Part shown: positions 7,426 to 15,311 of the stretch, one piece after another
Numbering within the stretch: position 1 is the stretch's first letter
Layout: every line of letters begins with the position of its first letter
DNA from: Bacteroidales bacterium
GTDB lineage: Bacteria > Bacteroidota > Bacteroidia > Bacteroidales > UBA932
Direction: 5' to 3'
DNA length: 37,151 nt
Assembly (NCBI GenBank): GCA_012515395.1
Contig: JAAYYL010000173.1
Span: forward strand, 1-37,151
Made by a program: the position numbers and the translations under genes
Notes under the pieces: generated by a model
What the model saw: the letters and a program-made list of their open reading frames with translations, nothing else
Databases searched by the model: none
Told to the model about the DNA's origin: nothing

Positions 7426-8487
7426 ATGGATTTCACTACCCTCCTGCTGGCGTGGTTCAGAGATAACCAACGGGAATTACCCTGGAAAGAATACAAAGAT
7501 GCATACTCTGTGTGGGTTTCTGAAATCATTCTGCAACAAACCAGGGTACAGCAGGGAAAAATGTATTTTAACCGCTTCCTGGAAACTTTTCCGACTATAG
7601 AGCGTCTAGCGGAAGCCCCTGAGGACCAGGTTTTAAAAACATGGCAGGGACTGGGTTATTATTCCCGGGCACGAAATATGCATAAGACTGCAAAAAAGAT
7701 TATGAGGGAATACGGCGGATCATTTCCCAAAGATACAGGACTGCTTCAAAAACTGGACGGCATAGGTCCTTACACTGCTGCAGCTATCGGTTCTTTTGCA
7801 TTCAGACTGCCGGTGGCAGCATTGGATGGCAACGGATACCGCATATTGGCCAGGTATTTCGGGATTGATACTCCTGTTGATTCTGCGGAAGCTAAAAGAT
7901 CATTCACCACCCTGGCCCAATCTTTACTGCCTGCCGGGGACAGTGCTTCATTCAACCAGGCCCTGATGGATTTCGGGTCCCTTATCTGTACACCCAGACC
8001 TGTATGCGGAATATGCCCAATGATCCAAACCTGCAGTGCTTACAGGGACGGCCAGACCGGAAGGCTCCCTGTAAAAAAAGAAAAGGCAACAGCTAAAACC
8101 AGGTATTTCCATTACCTGGACATAGAATACGGGAATGCAACGTTCATAAGGCAAAGAACCGGGAACGATATATGGAAGGGCTTGTATGAATTTCCCCTGA
8201 TAGAAACATCCTCCCCTGCCGGTTACCCAAATCTGATTAAAACGGAGGATTTTAAGAAAATGCTGGACGTATCATCCTGTACACTTATTAATATATACAG
8301 AGCCAAACCCCATAAATTGTCTCATCAGACCATATACCCTGTTTTTTACAGAATACGTTTGCAAAGCGGTGGAAATTACCTGCAAACAGAATACCTGGAA
8401 ATTGACCGAGACGACTTTTCCCGGTACGCTGTTTCCAGGTTAATTGAAAAGTATATGGATTTTTTTCATAATTTTGCCGGCTTATGA
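7426..8487 (+). CDS. mutY: A/G-specific adenine glycosylase MutY
   Basis: MutY removes adenine mispaired with 8-oxoguanine. The 353-residue protein has the catalytic glutamate in 'SEIILQQTRVQ' (Glu33), a helix-hairpin-helix 'LDGIGPYTAAAIGSFAF', the conserved Asp in 'ALDGNGYRIL', and a four-cysteine iron-sulphur motif (CTPRPVCGICPMIQTC). A C-terminal NUDIX-like domain (about 225-345) recognises 8-oxoG. The first cysteine spacing is C-X5-C rather than the X6 I know from E. coli. The start is fixed by TATCTTTG four bases upstream. The stop overlaps the start of the next gene as ATGA (8484-8487), so an outer membrane protein is translationally coupled to it. Confidence 0.95.
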   Translation: MDFTTLLLAWFRDNQRELPWKEYKDAYSVWVSEIILQQTRVQQGKMYFNRFLETFPTIERLAEAPEDQVLKTWQGLGYYSRARNMHKTAKKIMREYGGSFPKDTGLLQKLDGIGPYTAAAIGSFAFRLPVAALDGNGYRILARYFGIDTPVDSAEAKRSFTTLAQSLLPAGDSASFNQALMDFGSLICTPRPVCGICPMIQTCSAYRDGQTGRLPVKKEKATAKTRYFHYLDIEYGNATFIRQRTGNDIWKGLYEFPLIETSSPAGYPNLIKTEDFKKMLDVSSCTLINIYRAKPHKLSHQTIYPVFYRIRLQSGGNYLQTEYLEIDRDDFSRYAVSRLIEKYMDFFHNFAGL

Positions 8488-9905
8488 AACCGACCTTTTT
8501 CCGTATTTTTTTTCTTTCCTTATGTTTTTCACTACTCTCATTAACAGGATGGAGCAGGGAATTGCGTATTGACGGAATACAAATTACCGGCAATAAGATC
8601 ACGAAAGATTTCATTATCCTCAGGGAATTACCGTTTGCAACGGGAGATATTATCCCTGAAGAAAATCTCGCAGAACAATTGCGTCTGGCAAAAGAAAATC
8701 TGAACAACTTGCTTTTATTTAATTTTGTTGAGATATCCCCTCTCGGATCAATTGAAGATCCCTCATTGATCACGCTGATCATTCAGGTACAGGAAAGGTG
8801 GTATATATGGCCACTGATAGAAGTCAAGCTGGAAGAACGCAACCTGAGCACCTGGCTGCAAAACTGGGATTTTACAAAGATTACCATTGAAGCAGGAGCA
8901 CGCATAGATAATTTTCTGGGACTCAAACACAAACTGGTTATAGCTGCGCACGGAGGCTATCAATGGGGAGTTTTCCTGGGTTATCGCGACATATCTTTGG
9001 ACAGGAAAGGCAAGCATTTTATGAGCGTGGATATGCAGGGAAATTTCAGCCACAACCTGGATATTTTTACCGGGGAAGATAAACCGGCAAGATACAACCT
9101 GCCGGATATCATCCTGGAAAAATCCGTAGATACCCGGATCAATTATACATACCGTCCGGATATAAGAACCCTGCATCACATTTCCTTCATGCACGAATAC
9201 AGCATGCTTGCCGATACGGTACTTAAGATCAATCCTCATTACTGGGGAAACGACCGCCTTCAGAGAAACGCTTTCAGGCTTAATTACAGGTACCGCCTTG
9301 ACCAAAGGGATTACCATCCATATCCTTTGAACGGCTATTTTTTCCAGGCAGGCATGAACACTTACATCACATCCGATGCATCAGTACGTTATGCTCAACT
9401 TACCCTGGGCCTCCAGTATTTCAAACAGATATCTGAATCCCGCTGGTATTTATCCACAGTTTTTTCCGGCGGATATTCCCTGTCCAACACACAGGCATAT
9501 ATTCTTGAAAAAGCCATTGGGTACGACAACAACATGATGCGCGGATACGAATATACAGTGGCAGACGGCCAGGTATTTGCCATTTCAAACAATACGCTGA
9601 AATTCAACATTCTGAAGAAAAAAACGTTTACCCTCAACTGGCTTTCGTTCCTTCCTCAATTCAACAAGATACATCTTACCATCTATGCCAATGCACATTT
9701 TGATATGGGTTATGCCTATAACAAATGGGATTATTGTCTGAATACCCTTAGCAATCAGTTTCTCTATGCCGGGGGACTGGGTATAGACCTGGTAACTTAT
9801 TACGACATGGTAATAGGTATCGATTACTCGGTAAACAAACAATGTGAACATGGCGTTCTGTCATGGAAAAATTTCTTTTTTTCCATTAAGGTTCCTTTTA
9901 TATAA
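8484..9905 (+). CDS. Outer membrane POTRA/beta-barrel protein (BamA/TamA-like)
   Basis: The 473-residue product has a signal peptide (about 1-24, hydrophobic core then LTGWS). One POTRA-like domain follows (about 25-105: 'LRIDGIQITGNKITKDFIILREL...' through 'LITLIIQVQERWYIW'). From about 115 to the end there are alternating aromatic-rich beta strands, typical of a 16-strand Omp85-type barrel. Canonical BamA has five POTRAs and is about 800 residues, so this is a reduced relative, perhaps with a specialised export or assembly role. The last residue is Ile rather than the usual terminal aromatic. It is coupled to mutY through ATGA and is 69 bases before lon. The specific function cannot be read from sequence. 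Confidence 0.85.
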   Translation: MKPTFFRIFFLSLCFSLLSLTGWSRELRIDGIQITGNKITKDFIILRELPFATGDIIPEENLAEQLRLAKENLNNLLLFNFVEISPLGSIEDPSLITLIIQVQERWYIWPLIEVKLEERNLSTWLQNWDFTKITIEAGARIDNFLGLKHKLVIAAHGGYQWGVFLGYRDISLDRKGKHFMSVDMQGNFSHNLDIFTGEDKPARYNLPDIILEKSVDTRINYTYRPDIRTLHHISFMHEYSMLADTVLKINPHYWGNDRLQRNAFRLNYRYRLDQRDYHPYPLNGYFFQAGMNTYITSDASVRYAQLTLGLQYFKQISESRWYLSTVFSGGYSLSNTQAYILEKAIGYDNNMMRGYEYTVADGQVFAISNNTLKFNILKKKTFTLNWLSFLPQFNKIHLTIYANAHFDMGYAYNKWDYCLNTLSNQFLYAGGLGIDLVTYYDMVIGIDYSVNKQCEHGVLSWKNFFFSIKVPFI

Positions 9906-9911
9906 AAATCA

Positions 9912-9927
9912 GTCATTTTGTCAGTCA
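9912..9927 (+). promoter_or_regulatory. GTCA direct repeats and weak -7 box upstream of lon
   Basis: The sequence reads GTCA-TTTT-GTCA-GTCA, three direct copies of GTCA. Within it TCATTTTG (9913-9920) differs from TAnnTTTG at one position and would give a leader of about 50 bases to the lon ATG at 9975. Repeats at this spot suggest a stress operator, but that is inference. Confidence 0.35.
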
Positions 9928-9974
9928 GGTCCTGTGGCACGAAGATTGACGGAGTGAATGCAGAAGATACAGAT

Positions 9975-12368
9975 ATGAATTTAATTCTAAGTGACAAGAT
10001 GACCGTTATTCCCTTAATGGAAATGGAGATGGAAGAACAACCGGGAAATATTAGAGAAGAAGAATCACCTCAGATACTTCCTTTGCTGGTTCTGCGCAAT
10101 GCCGTCGTTTTTCCGGGAACACTTATTCCCATTACCGTCGGCAGGGAAAAATCAATGAAACTGGTCAGAGAAAGTTTTGCGGGTGATAAATGGGTAGGAA
10201 CCGTTACCCAAATGAATCCGTTAGACGACGATCCGGATGAAGATGATGTAAGCCGTCACGGATGTTTGGCCAAAATACTTAAGATCATTGAAATGCCCGA
10301 AGGCGGCATTACCGTAATATTGCACGGAAGCCGACGTTTCCATGTGGAAAGGATGGTGCAGAAAGACCCTTATTTTGCAGCAGAAGTGCGTTACTTGTCA
10401 GATATCATGCCATTGGATGACAACACCAATTACAAAGCGGTTGTCGAAGGCATCAAAGAAGTAGCAGCCCAGATCTTTCAACTTACTCCCAGCATACCGC
10501 GTGAAGCCGAGTTTGCCCTTAAAAACATTGAAAAGGAAGATTTCCTGGTGAATTTTGTTGCCTCCAACATCTACCTGGAAGGGATCAAGGAAAAGCTGAA
10601 CCTGCTGGCAATAGATGCCCTGGAAGACAGGGCCTCCAAATTGTTGGAATTGCTTTACAAACACCTTGAGCTTCTGAAATTCAAAGAACAGATACATCAA
10701 AAAGTCAGAGGTGAAATTGATCAGCAGCAAAAAGAATATTACCTGAGCAATCAGTTAAAAACCATTCAGGACGAGTTGGGGCTGTCACAGGACATGGAAG
10801 AGATCGACAACCTGCGGGAGCAAGCGGCAAAGAAGAAATGGAGTAAAGAAATAGCCGAGATATTTGAAAAAGAAGTCCAAAAATTGGAACGCGCCAATCC
10901 GCACCAGCCCGATTACGGAATCCAGCTGAATTACTTGCAGTTCCTGGTAGATCTTCCGTGGGGAGAATACACCAAAGATCACCTGGATTTGAAAAGGGCA
11001 CGCAGGGTGCTGGACCGGGATCATTCCGGTCTGGAAACGGTCAAGGACAGGATCCTGGAACATCTGGCCGTTCTGAAACTTAAAGGAGACATGAAATCCC
11101 CCATCTTGTGTCTTTACGGCCCTCCGGGTGTCGGCAAGACTTCCCTGGGCATGTCGGTGGCAAAGGCACTGGGCAGGAATTTCGCACGTATTTCACTCGG
11201 CGGTCTTCACGATGAATCTGAGATCAGGGGACACAGACGTACATACATCGGAGCCATGCCCGGCAGGATCATCCAAAGTATAAAAAGAAGCAAATCCTCT
11301 AACCCGGTCATTGTTCTGGACGAAATAGACAAAGTGGGCGCGGATTTCAGGGGAGACCCATCCTCGGCATTACTGGAAGTGCTTGATCCAGACCAGAACA
11401 ACTCATTCCACGACAACTACCTGGATGTGGATTATGATCTTTCCAAAGTATTGTTCATTACTACGGCCAACAGCATAGGCAACATCCAACCCGCATTGCG
11501 TGATCGCATGGAAATGATTCCCATTAACGGATACCTTGCCGAGGAAAAAAGGACCATTGCACGCAAACATCTATTGCCCAAGCAACTGGAAGCTCACGGA
11601 CTAACACCTCCCCAACTCAGGCTGAGCCGCAAAACCATGGACGTTGTGATTAACGAATACACACGGGAATCCGGAGTTCGCAACCTGGAAAAACAATTGG
11701 CCAAAATTGCCCGTAACATAGCTAAAAAAATTGCTTTCGGAGAAACATACGATCCCAACCTGACACCCGACAATGTGCGGGAAATCCTGGGAGTACACAG
11801 GATCATACAGGACATTCAGAAAGGGAATGAATTCCCCGGAGTAGTCACGGGACTGGCCTGGACAGAAACCGGAGGAGAAATTCTTTTTGTGGAATCAAGT
11901 CTTAGTAAAGGAAAAGGAACTCTCACCACTACGGGCAATCTGGGAGATGTCATGAAAGAATCGGCCATTATCGCCCAACAGTATTTAAAAGCACATGCCG
12001 GTCTTCTGGATCTTGATCCGGAGGTTTTTGAAAAAACCGATATTCACCTTCATGTCCCCGAAGGAGCCATTCCGAAAGACGGCCCTTCTGCCGGAATAAC
12101 CATGATTTGCTCCATGGCCAGTGCCTTTAAAGACAAGTGCATACGTAAAGGCGTAGCTATGACCGGTGAGATTACCTTACGCGGCAGGATACTTCCTGTA
12201 GGCGGTATAAAAGAAAAGATTCTGGCAGCCAAACGGTCCGGAATTAAAACCATAATTCTGTCCGAAGACAACCGGAAAGACATTGAGGAAATCAATCCTG
12301 ACTTTATAAAAGGGGTTGAATTCAAATTCATGAAGACCATCTCTGAAGTGATCAAATACGTATTGTAG
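9975..12368 (+). CDS. lon: ATP-dependent Lon protease (LonA)
   Basis: This cytoplasmic hexameric AAA+ protease degrades misfolded and regulatory proteins. The 797-residue product has an N-terminal LON substrate-binding domain ('LPLLVLRNAVVFPGTLIPITVG'-type start), a coiled helical middle, Walker A GPPGVGKT (382-389), Walker B 'VIVLDEIDKV', and an S16 protease domain. The Ser-Lys dyad is S705 (in PKDGPSAG) and K746 (in GGIKEK). I chose ATG 9975; an in-frame TTG at 9918 and GTG at 9954 exist but the TTG falls in a possible promoter box. The acidic N-terminal extension before the LON domain is typical of Bacteroidetes Lon. ung begins at the next base after its stop. Confidence 0.97.
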   Translation: MNLILSDKMTVIPLMEMEMEEQPGNIREEESPQILPLLVLRNAVVFPGTLIPITVGREKSMKLVRESFAGDKWVGTVTQMNPLDDDPDEDDVSRHGCLAKILKIIEMPEGGITVILHGSRRFHVERMVQKDPYFAAEVRYLSDIMPLDDNTNYKAVVEGIKEVAAQIFQLTPSIPREAEFALKNIEKEDFLVNFVASNIYLEGIKEKLNLLAIDALEDRASKLLELLYKHLELLKFKEQIHQKVRGEIDQQQKEYYLSNQLKTIQDELGLSQDMEEIDNLREQAAKKKWSKEIAEIFEKEVQKLERANPHQPDYGIQLNYLQFLVDLPWGEYTKDHLDLKRARRVLDRDHSGLETVKDRILEHLAVLKLKGDMKSPILCLYGPPGVGKTSLGMSVAKALGRNFARISLGGLHDESEIRGHRRTYIGAMPGRIIQSIKRSKSSNPVIVLDEIDKVGADFRGDPSSALLEVLDPDQNNSFHDNYLDVDYDLSKVLFITTANSIGNIQPALRDRMEMIPINGYLAEEKRTIARKHLLPKQLEAHGLTPPQLRLSRKTMDVVINEYTRESGVRNLEKQLAKIARNIAKKIAFGETYDPNLTPDNVREILGVHRIIQDIQKGNEFPGVVTGLAWTETGGEILFVESSLSKGKGTLTTTGNLGDVMKESAIIAQQYLKAHAGLLDLDPEVFEKTDIHLHVPEGAIPKDGPSAGITMICSMASAFKDKCIRKGVAMTGEITLRGRILPVGGIKEKILAAKRSGIKTIILSEDNRKDIEEINPDFIKGVEFKFMKTISEVIKYVL

Positions 12369-13037
12369 GTGGACGTACGTATTGAAACCGGCTGGAAAAA
12401 CGTTTTGAAGACGGAATTTTCAAAACCGTATTTTGAAAACATCGCTTCATTCCTTCATACTGAAAAAGAGCACGGAAAGATTATTTATCCCCCCGGAAAG
12501 CAGATCTTCAATGCCTTTGAAATGACCCCCTTTTCTGCTTTAAAAGTCCTTTTATTGGGACAGGATCCCTATCACCGCCCCGGACAGGCTCACGGATTGT
12601 CATTTTCCGTGCCCCGTAATACCGTTCCTCCGCCTTCGCTGAAAACCATATTTGCCGAGTTACACGCCGATACGGGTATTGTGCCCCCTTCCCACGGATG
12701 TCTGGAAGCCTGGGCTGCCCAGGGAGTCATGTTGCTCAATGCCATTCTTACGGTGGAGGCGGGAAAACCTGCCTCGCACAGCGACATAGGCTGGATGGAA
12801 TTCACCGATGCCGTGATCAGGACTGTTTCACAACAAAAAGAACATATTGTTTTTTTACTGTGGGGGAATTTTGCCCGCAGCAAAAAAAGTCTGATAGATT
12901 CTTCCAGGCATTGCGTTCTGGAAGCGGCACATCCTTCACCTCTTGCCCGCGGAGCTTTTTACGGATCCCGTCCTTTTTCAAAAACAAATGCATATCTGGT
13001 CTCAAAAGGAATCAATCCAATAGACTGGCATTTGTAA
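12369..13037 (+). CDS. ung: Uracil-DNA glycosylase, family 1
   Basis: Ung excises uracil from DNA. The 222-residue protein has the water-activating motif GQDPYH (64-69, catalytic Asp66) and the HPSPLA motif (His188). 'LLNAILTVEAGKPASH' and 'FLLWGNFARSKKSLI' are also family-typical. The start is a GTG directly after the lon stop codon with no spacer; the N-terminus VDVRIETGWK matches the family start, and no ATG is available before residue 52, so GTG is well supported. It is evidently in one operon with lon, linking proteolysis and base-excision repair genes only by position. Confidence 0.96.
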   Translation: MDVRIETGWKNVLKTEFSKPYFENIASFLHTEKEHGKIIYPPGKQIFNAFEMTPFSALKVLLLGQDPYHRPGQAHGLSFSVPRNTVPPPSLKTIFAELHADTGIVPPSHGCLEAWAAQGVMLLNAILTVEAGKPASHSDIGWMEFTDAVIRTVSQQKEHIVFLLWGNFARSKKSLIDSSRHCVLEAAHPSPLARGAFYGSRPFSKTNAYLVSKGINPIDWHL

Positions 13038-13061
13038 ATTAACTATATCCGATATTTTTCT

Positions 13062-13069
13062 TACTTTTG
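13062..13069 (+). promoter_or_regulatory. -7 promoter box for coaD
   Basis: TACTTTTG, a perfect TAnnTTTG match in the ung-coaD gap, ends 25 bases before the coaD ATG at 13095. Confidence 0.55.
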
Positions 13070-13094
13070 GTGTTTAACCAATTTATTTATCTCC

Positions 13095-13571
13095 ATGGAA
13101 AAGATCGCTGTCTTTCCCGGCTCTTTTGATCCGTTTACATCCGGCCATCTGGATGTCCTTCACTCGGCACTGAAACTTTTTGACAGGGTTATCGTTGCTG
13201 TTGGAGTAAATCAGCAGAAAGTAAGCCTGTTTTCACCCCGGGCGCGTGTGGCCATTATCCGGGACGTTGTCAAAGACTTGAAACAGGTGGAAGTTTGTTC
13301 GTTTAACGGTTTGACCATAGATTTTTGCCGGAAAAACAACATCCGTTTTATTTTCAGGGGTATTCGGACAACCACGGATTTTGAACTGGAACAGGTCATT
13401 TCCCAGGTTAACTCAAAGATGGCGCCCGAAATCCAGACAATTTTTATCCCCTCTGGGCCAAAATTTTCGTTTATTTCTTCTACGGTAGTACGGGATGTGC
13501 TTTTGAACGGAGGCGATGCCGGATGCATGCTACCCCCCGGAGTGGATTTAAATAAATATTTAAAAATGTAG
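13095..13571 (+). CDS. coaD: Phosphopantetheine adenylyltransferase
   Basis: CoaD makes dephospho-CoA from 4'-phosphopantetheine and ATP, the penultimate step in coenzyme A synthesis. The 158-residue protein has the nucleotidyltransferase signature TSGH (15-18) in 'FPGSFDPFTSGHLD', 'RGIRTTTDFE' (88-97), and ISSTVVRD (127-134). All are diagnostic and the length is normal. It heads a cluster with the tandem-thioredoxin protein nine bases downstream and the UbiD-family protein beyond that. Confidence 0.97.
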   Translation: MEKIAVFPGSFDPFTSGHLDVLHSALKLFDRVIVAVGVNQQKVSLFSPRARVAIIRDVVKDLKQVEVCSFNGLTIDFCRKNNIRFIFRGIRTTTDFELEQVISQVNSKMAPEIQTIFIPSGPKFSFISSTVVRDVLLNGGDAGCMLPPGVDLNKYLKM

Positions 13572-13580
13572 GACACCCTT

Positions 13581-15311
13581 ATGTGGTCTCTGTTTCTGGC
13601 TGTTTTCTATAACCTTTTTCTGTGTTTGAACGGGGGAAGCGACTCCCCGGTCATCCTTGCCCTGCAGCAGGGAGAGCATGTGATCCCCATAGACACACTG
13701 TCTCCTGACTTACAGGGATGCATGACTTTCACGGGTGAGCAGATCCTGGAACCCGGGCAGTATATGTTTGTGCAAGACAACAGGAGGCTGTTTAATTTTT
13801 TGATATCACGACCGGAACCTGTATCCATCCGCTTTATAGCTACCATTAACAAGGGAAGGACTGAAGACATTCAGATAGACGGCTCTGAAGAAAACAATGC
13901 CTATATGCGTTTTTACCGTTTCCTCCAGGATAAATACGCCTTGATAAACAATATTCTGGACTCGGATTCAGCTCCTCAGGAAAAATTACCGGAAGTAGAA
14001 CGGATGGAAGGGGTAATCAGGGAATATACCCATTTCCTGGCCGGACAGTTTGACAGTTGCATGCTGGGAATCATTGCCCGGAACGTATTCACTCCCCAAC
14101 ATGCCAACGGTGAAAACCCCATGCATTATCTTGGGTACATTGATTTTACAGACTCACGATACCTGAACACCTCTATACTTCCGGTCAGGCTGAAGGAATT
14201 TTTTACACAGAAACTGGTTCAGCAACCGGACACCCTTATCCGTTATACCGACCTCATTCTGAAAGAAGAAATGCATCCACGTGTAAGGGCATATTGTGCC
14301 CGTTACTTGTTCACTCTTTTTTTCACCAGTGAAATCATGGGCATGGAGCGCGTTGCCGTACACATTGCAAATGAATACTTTTTAAACAATCCGGATTTAT
14401 CAGACGATCCTGAAATGTTGCAGGAAATGGAAACTTATGTGCAATTCAATGCTCAGTGCCTCACCGGTATGAAAGCGCCATTACTGGCATTGCCGGACGC
14501 AGACGGGACCGTTCGTTCTCTGGATGCTATACAGGCTCCCTACACAGTGGTTTTCTTTTTTGAAGACAACTGTCCTGCCTGCAGTGATGAATTGCTGAAA
14601 CTGGTAAAACTTTCAAAAAGAGACGACTATCAAGATGTTCGTTTCTATGCGGTCTACACCCAAAACAATCAGGGTGTTTTTGAAAAATATTCTGACTTCT
14701 TTCCGAATAACTGGGTTACTGTTTGGGATCCCGACCTTGGTTCGGAATTTCACAGGAAATATAACGTAAGAAGCACACCCCGGTTGTATTTACTCGACAG
14801 AAATAAAACCATCATTGGAAGAGATATCGGTACCGAAACGCTAAACGAGATCATGGAAGATCACCGTTCCCGTGAACAGGTTGATCTGCCTGTTGCTCCA
14901 AACATAACCCTGGAAACTGAAAATGGCGAATCTTACGCGTTATACGATATACAAGCGCCATATACCGTTCTTTATATATACGATCCTTCCTGTACCACAT
15001 GCGGTATGGTTACGCATCTTTTATATCAACTTTATAAAAACACACGGGATATTGAGGTCGTTTTTTCAGCCTTATATACAGGGAATGATTATAAATCCTG
15101 GAGAAAATGGTTGGCAGAAGGGACATACACAGACTGGATAAATTTATGGAATCCATCGGGAGATGACCGTATATCCCGCCATTACAACATCAACGAAATA
15201 CCCCTGATATTGCTTCTTGATAAAGACAAAAAAATCATAGCGGACCATCTTTCCGTGGAAACACTGACATATATATTAACAGAACTCATGCCTCATGATC
15301 CATTATTTTGA
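13581..15311 (+). CDS. Exported protein with two tandem thioredoxin-like domains
   Basis: The 576-residue product starts with a hydrophobic signal-like segment (about 1-16). A region resembling the N-terminal domains (DUF5106/DUF4369 type) of Bacteroidetes TlpA-like proteins covers about 20-300. Two thioredoxin-like domains follow. The first has CPAC (C331, C334) and a TP cis-proline in 'RSTPRLYLLD'; the second has CTTC (C471, C474) and an IP cis-proline in 'NEIPLILLLD'. Both keep the active-site cysteines, so both could be redox active. A periplasmic thiol-disulphide role is likely, but substrates are unknown. It is nine bases after coaD, and its end overlaps the UbiD-family gene by 17 bases. 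Confidence 0.85.
   Translation: MWSLFLAVFYNLFLCLNGGSDSPVILALQQGEHVIPIDTLSPDLQGCMTFTGEQILEPGQYMFVQDNRRLFNFLISRPEPVSIRFIATINKGRTEDIQIDGSEENNAYMRFYRFLQDKYALINNILDSDSAPQEKLPEVERMEGVIREYTHFLAGQFDSCMLGIIARNVFTPQHANGENPMHYLGYIDFTDSRYLNTSILPVRLKEFFTQKLVQQPDTLIRYTDLILKEEMHPRVRAYCARYLFTLFFTSEIMGMERVAVHIANEYFLNNPDLSDDPEMLQEMETYVQFNAQCLTGMKAPLLALPDADGTVRSLDAIQAPYTVVFFFEDNCPACSDELLKLVKLSKRDDYQDVRFYAVYTQNNQGVFEKYSDFFPNNWVTVWDPDLGSEFHRKYNVRSTPRLYLLDRNKTIIGRDIGTETLNEIMEDHRSREQVDLPVAPNITLETENGESYALYDIQAPYTVLYIYDPSCTTCGMVTHLLYQLYKNTRDIEVVFSALYTGNDYKSWRKWLAEGTYTDWINLWNPSGDDRISRHYNINEIPLILLLDKDKKIIADHLSVETLTYILTELMPHDPLF

Noticed and set aside
8763-9317. 184-residue open frame on the minus strand opposite the barrel protein gene
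   Set aside because: No domain or start signal; the plus-strand frame has a signal peptide, POTRA and barrel pattern.
9918-9974. Upstream TTG or GTG starts for lon
   Set aside because: The added residues have no family counterpart and the TTG falls inside a possible promoter and repeat region; ATG 9975 is preferred.
12698-13042. 114-residue plus-strand frame inside ung
   Set aside because: The ung frame has the GQDPYH and HPSPLA motifs, so this alternate frame is a shadow.
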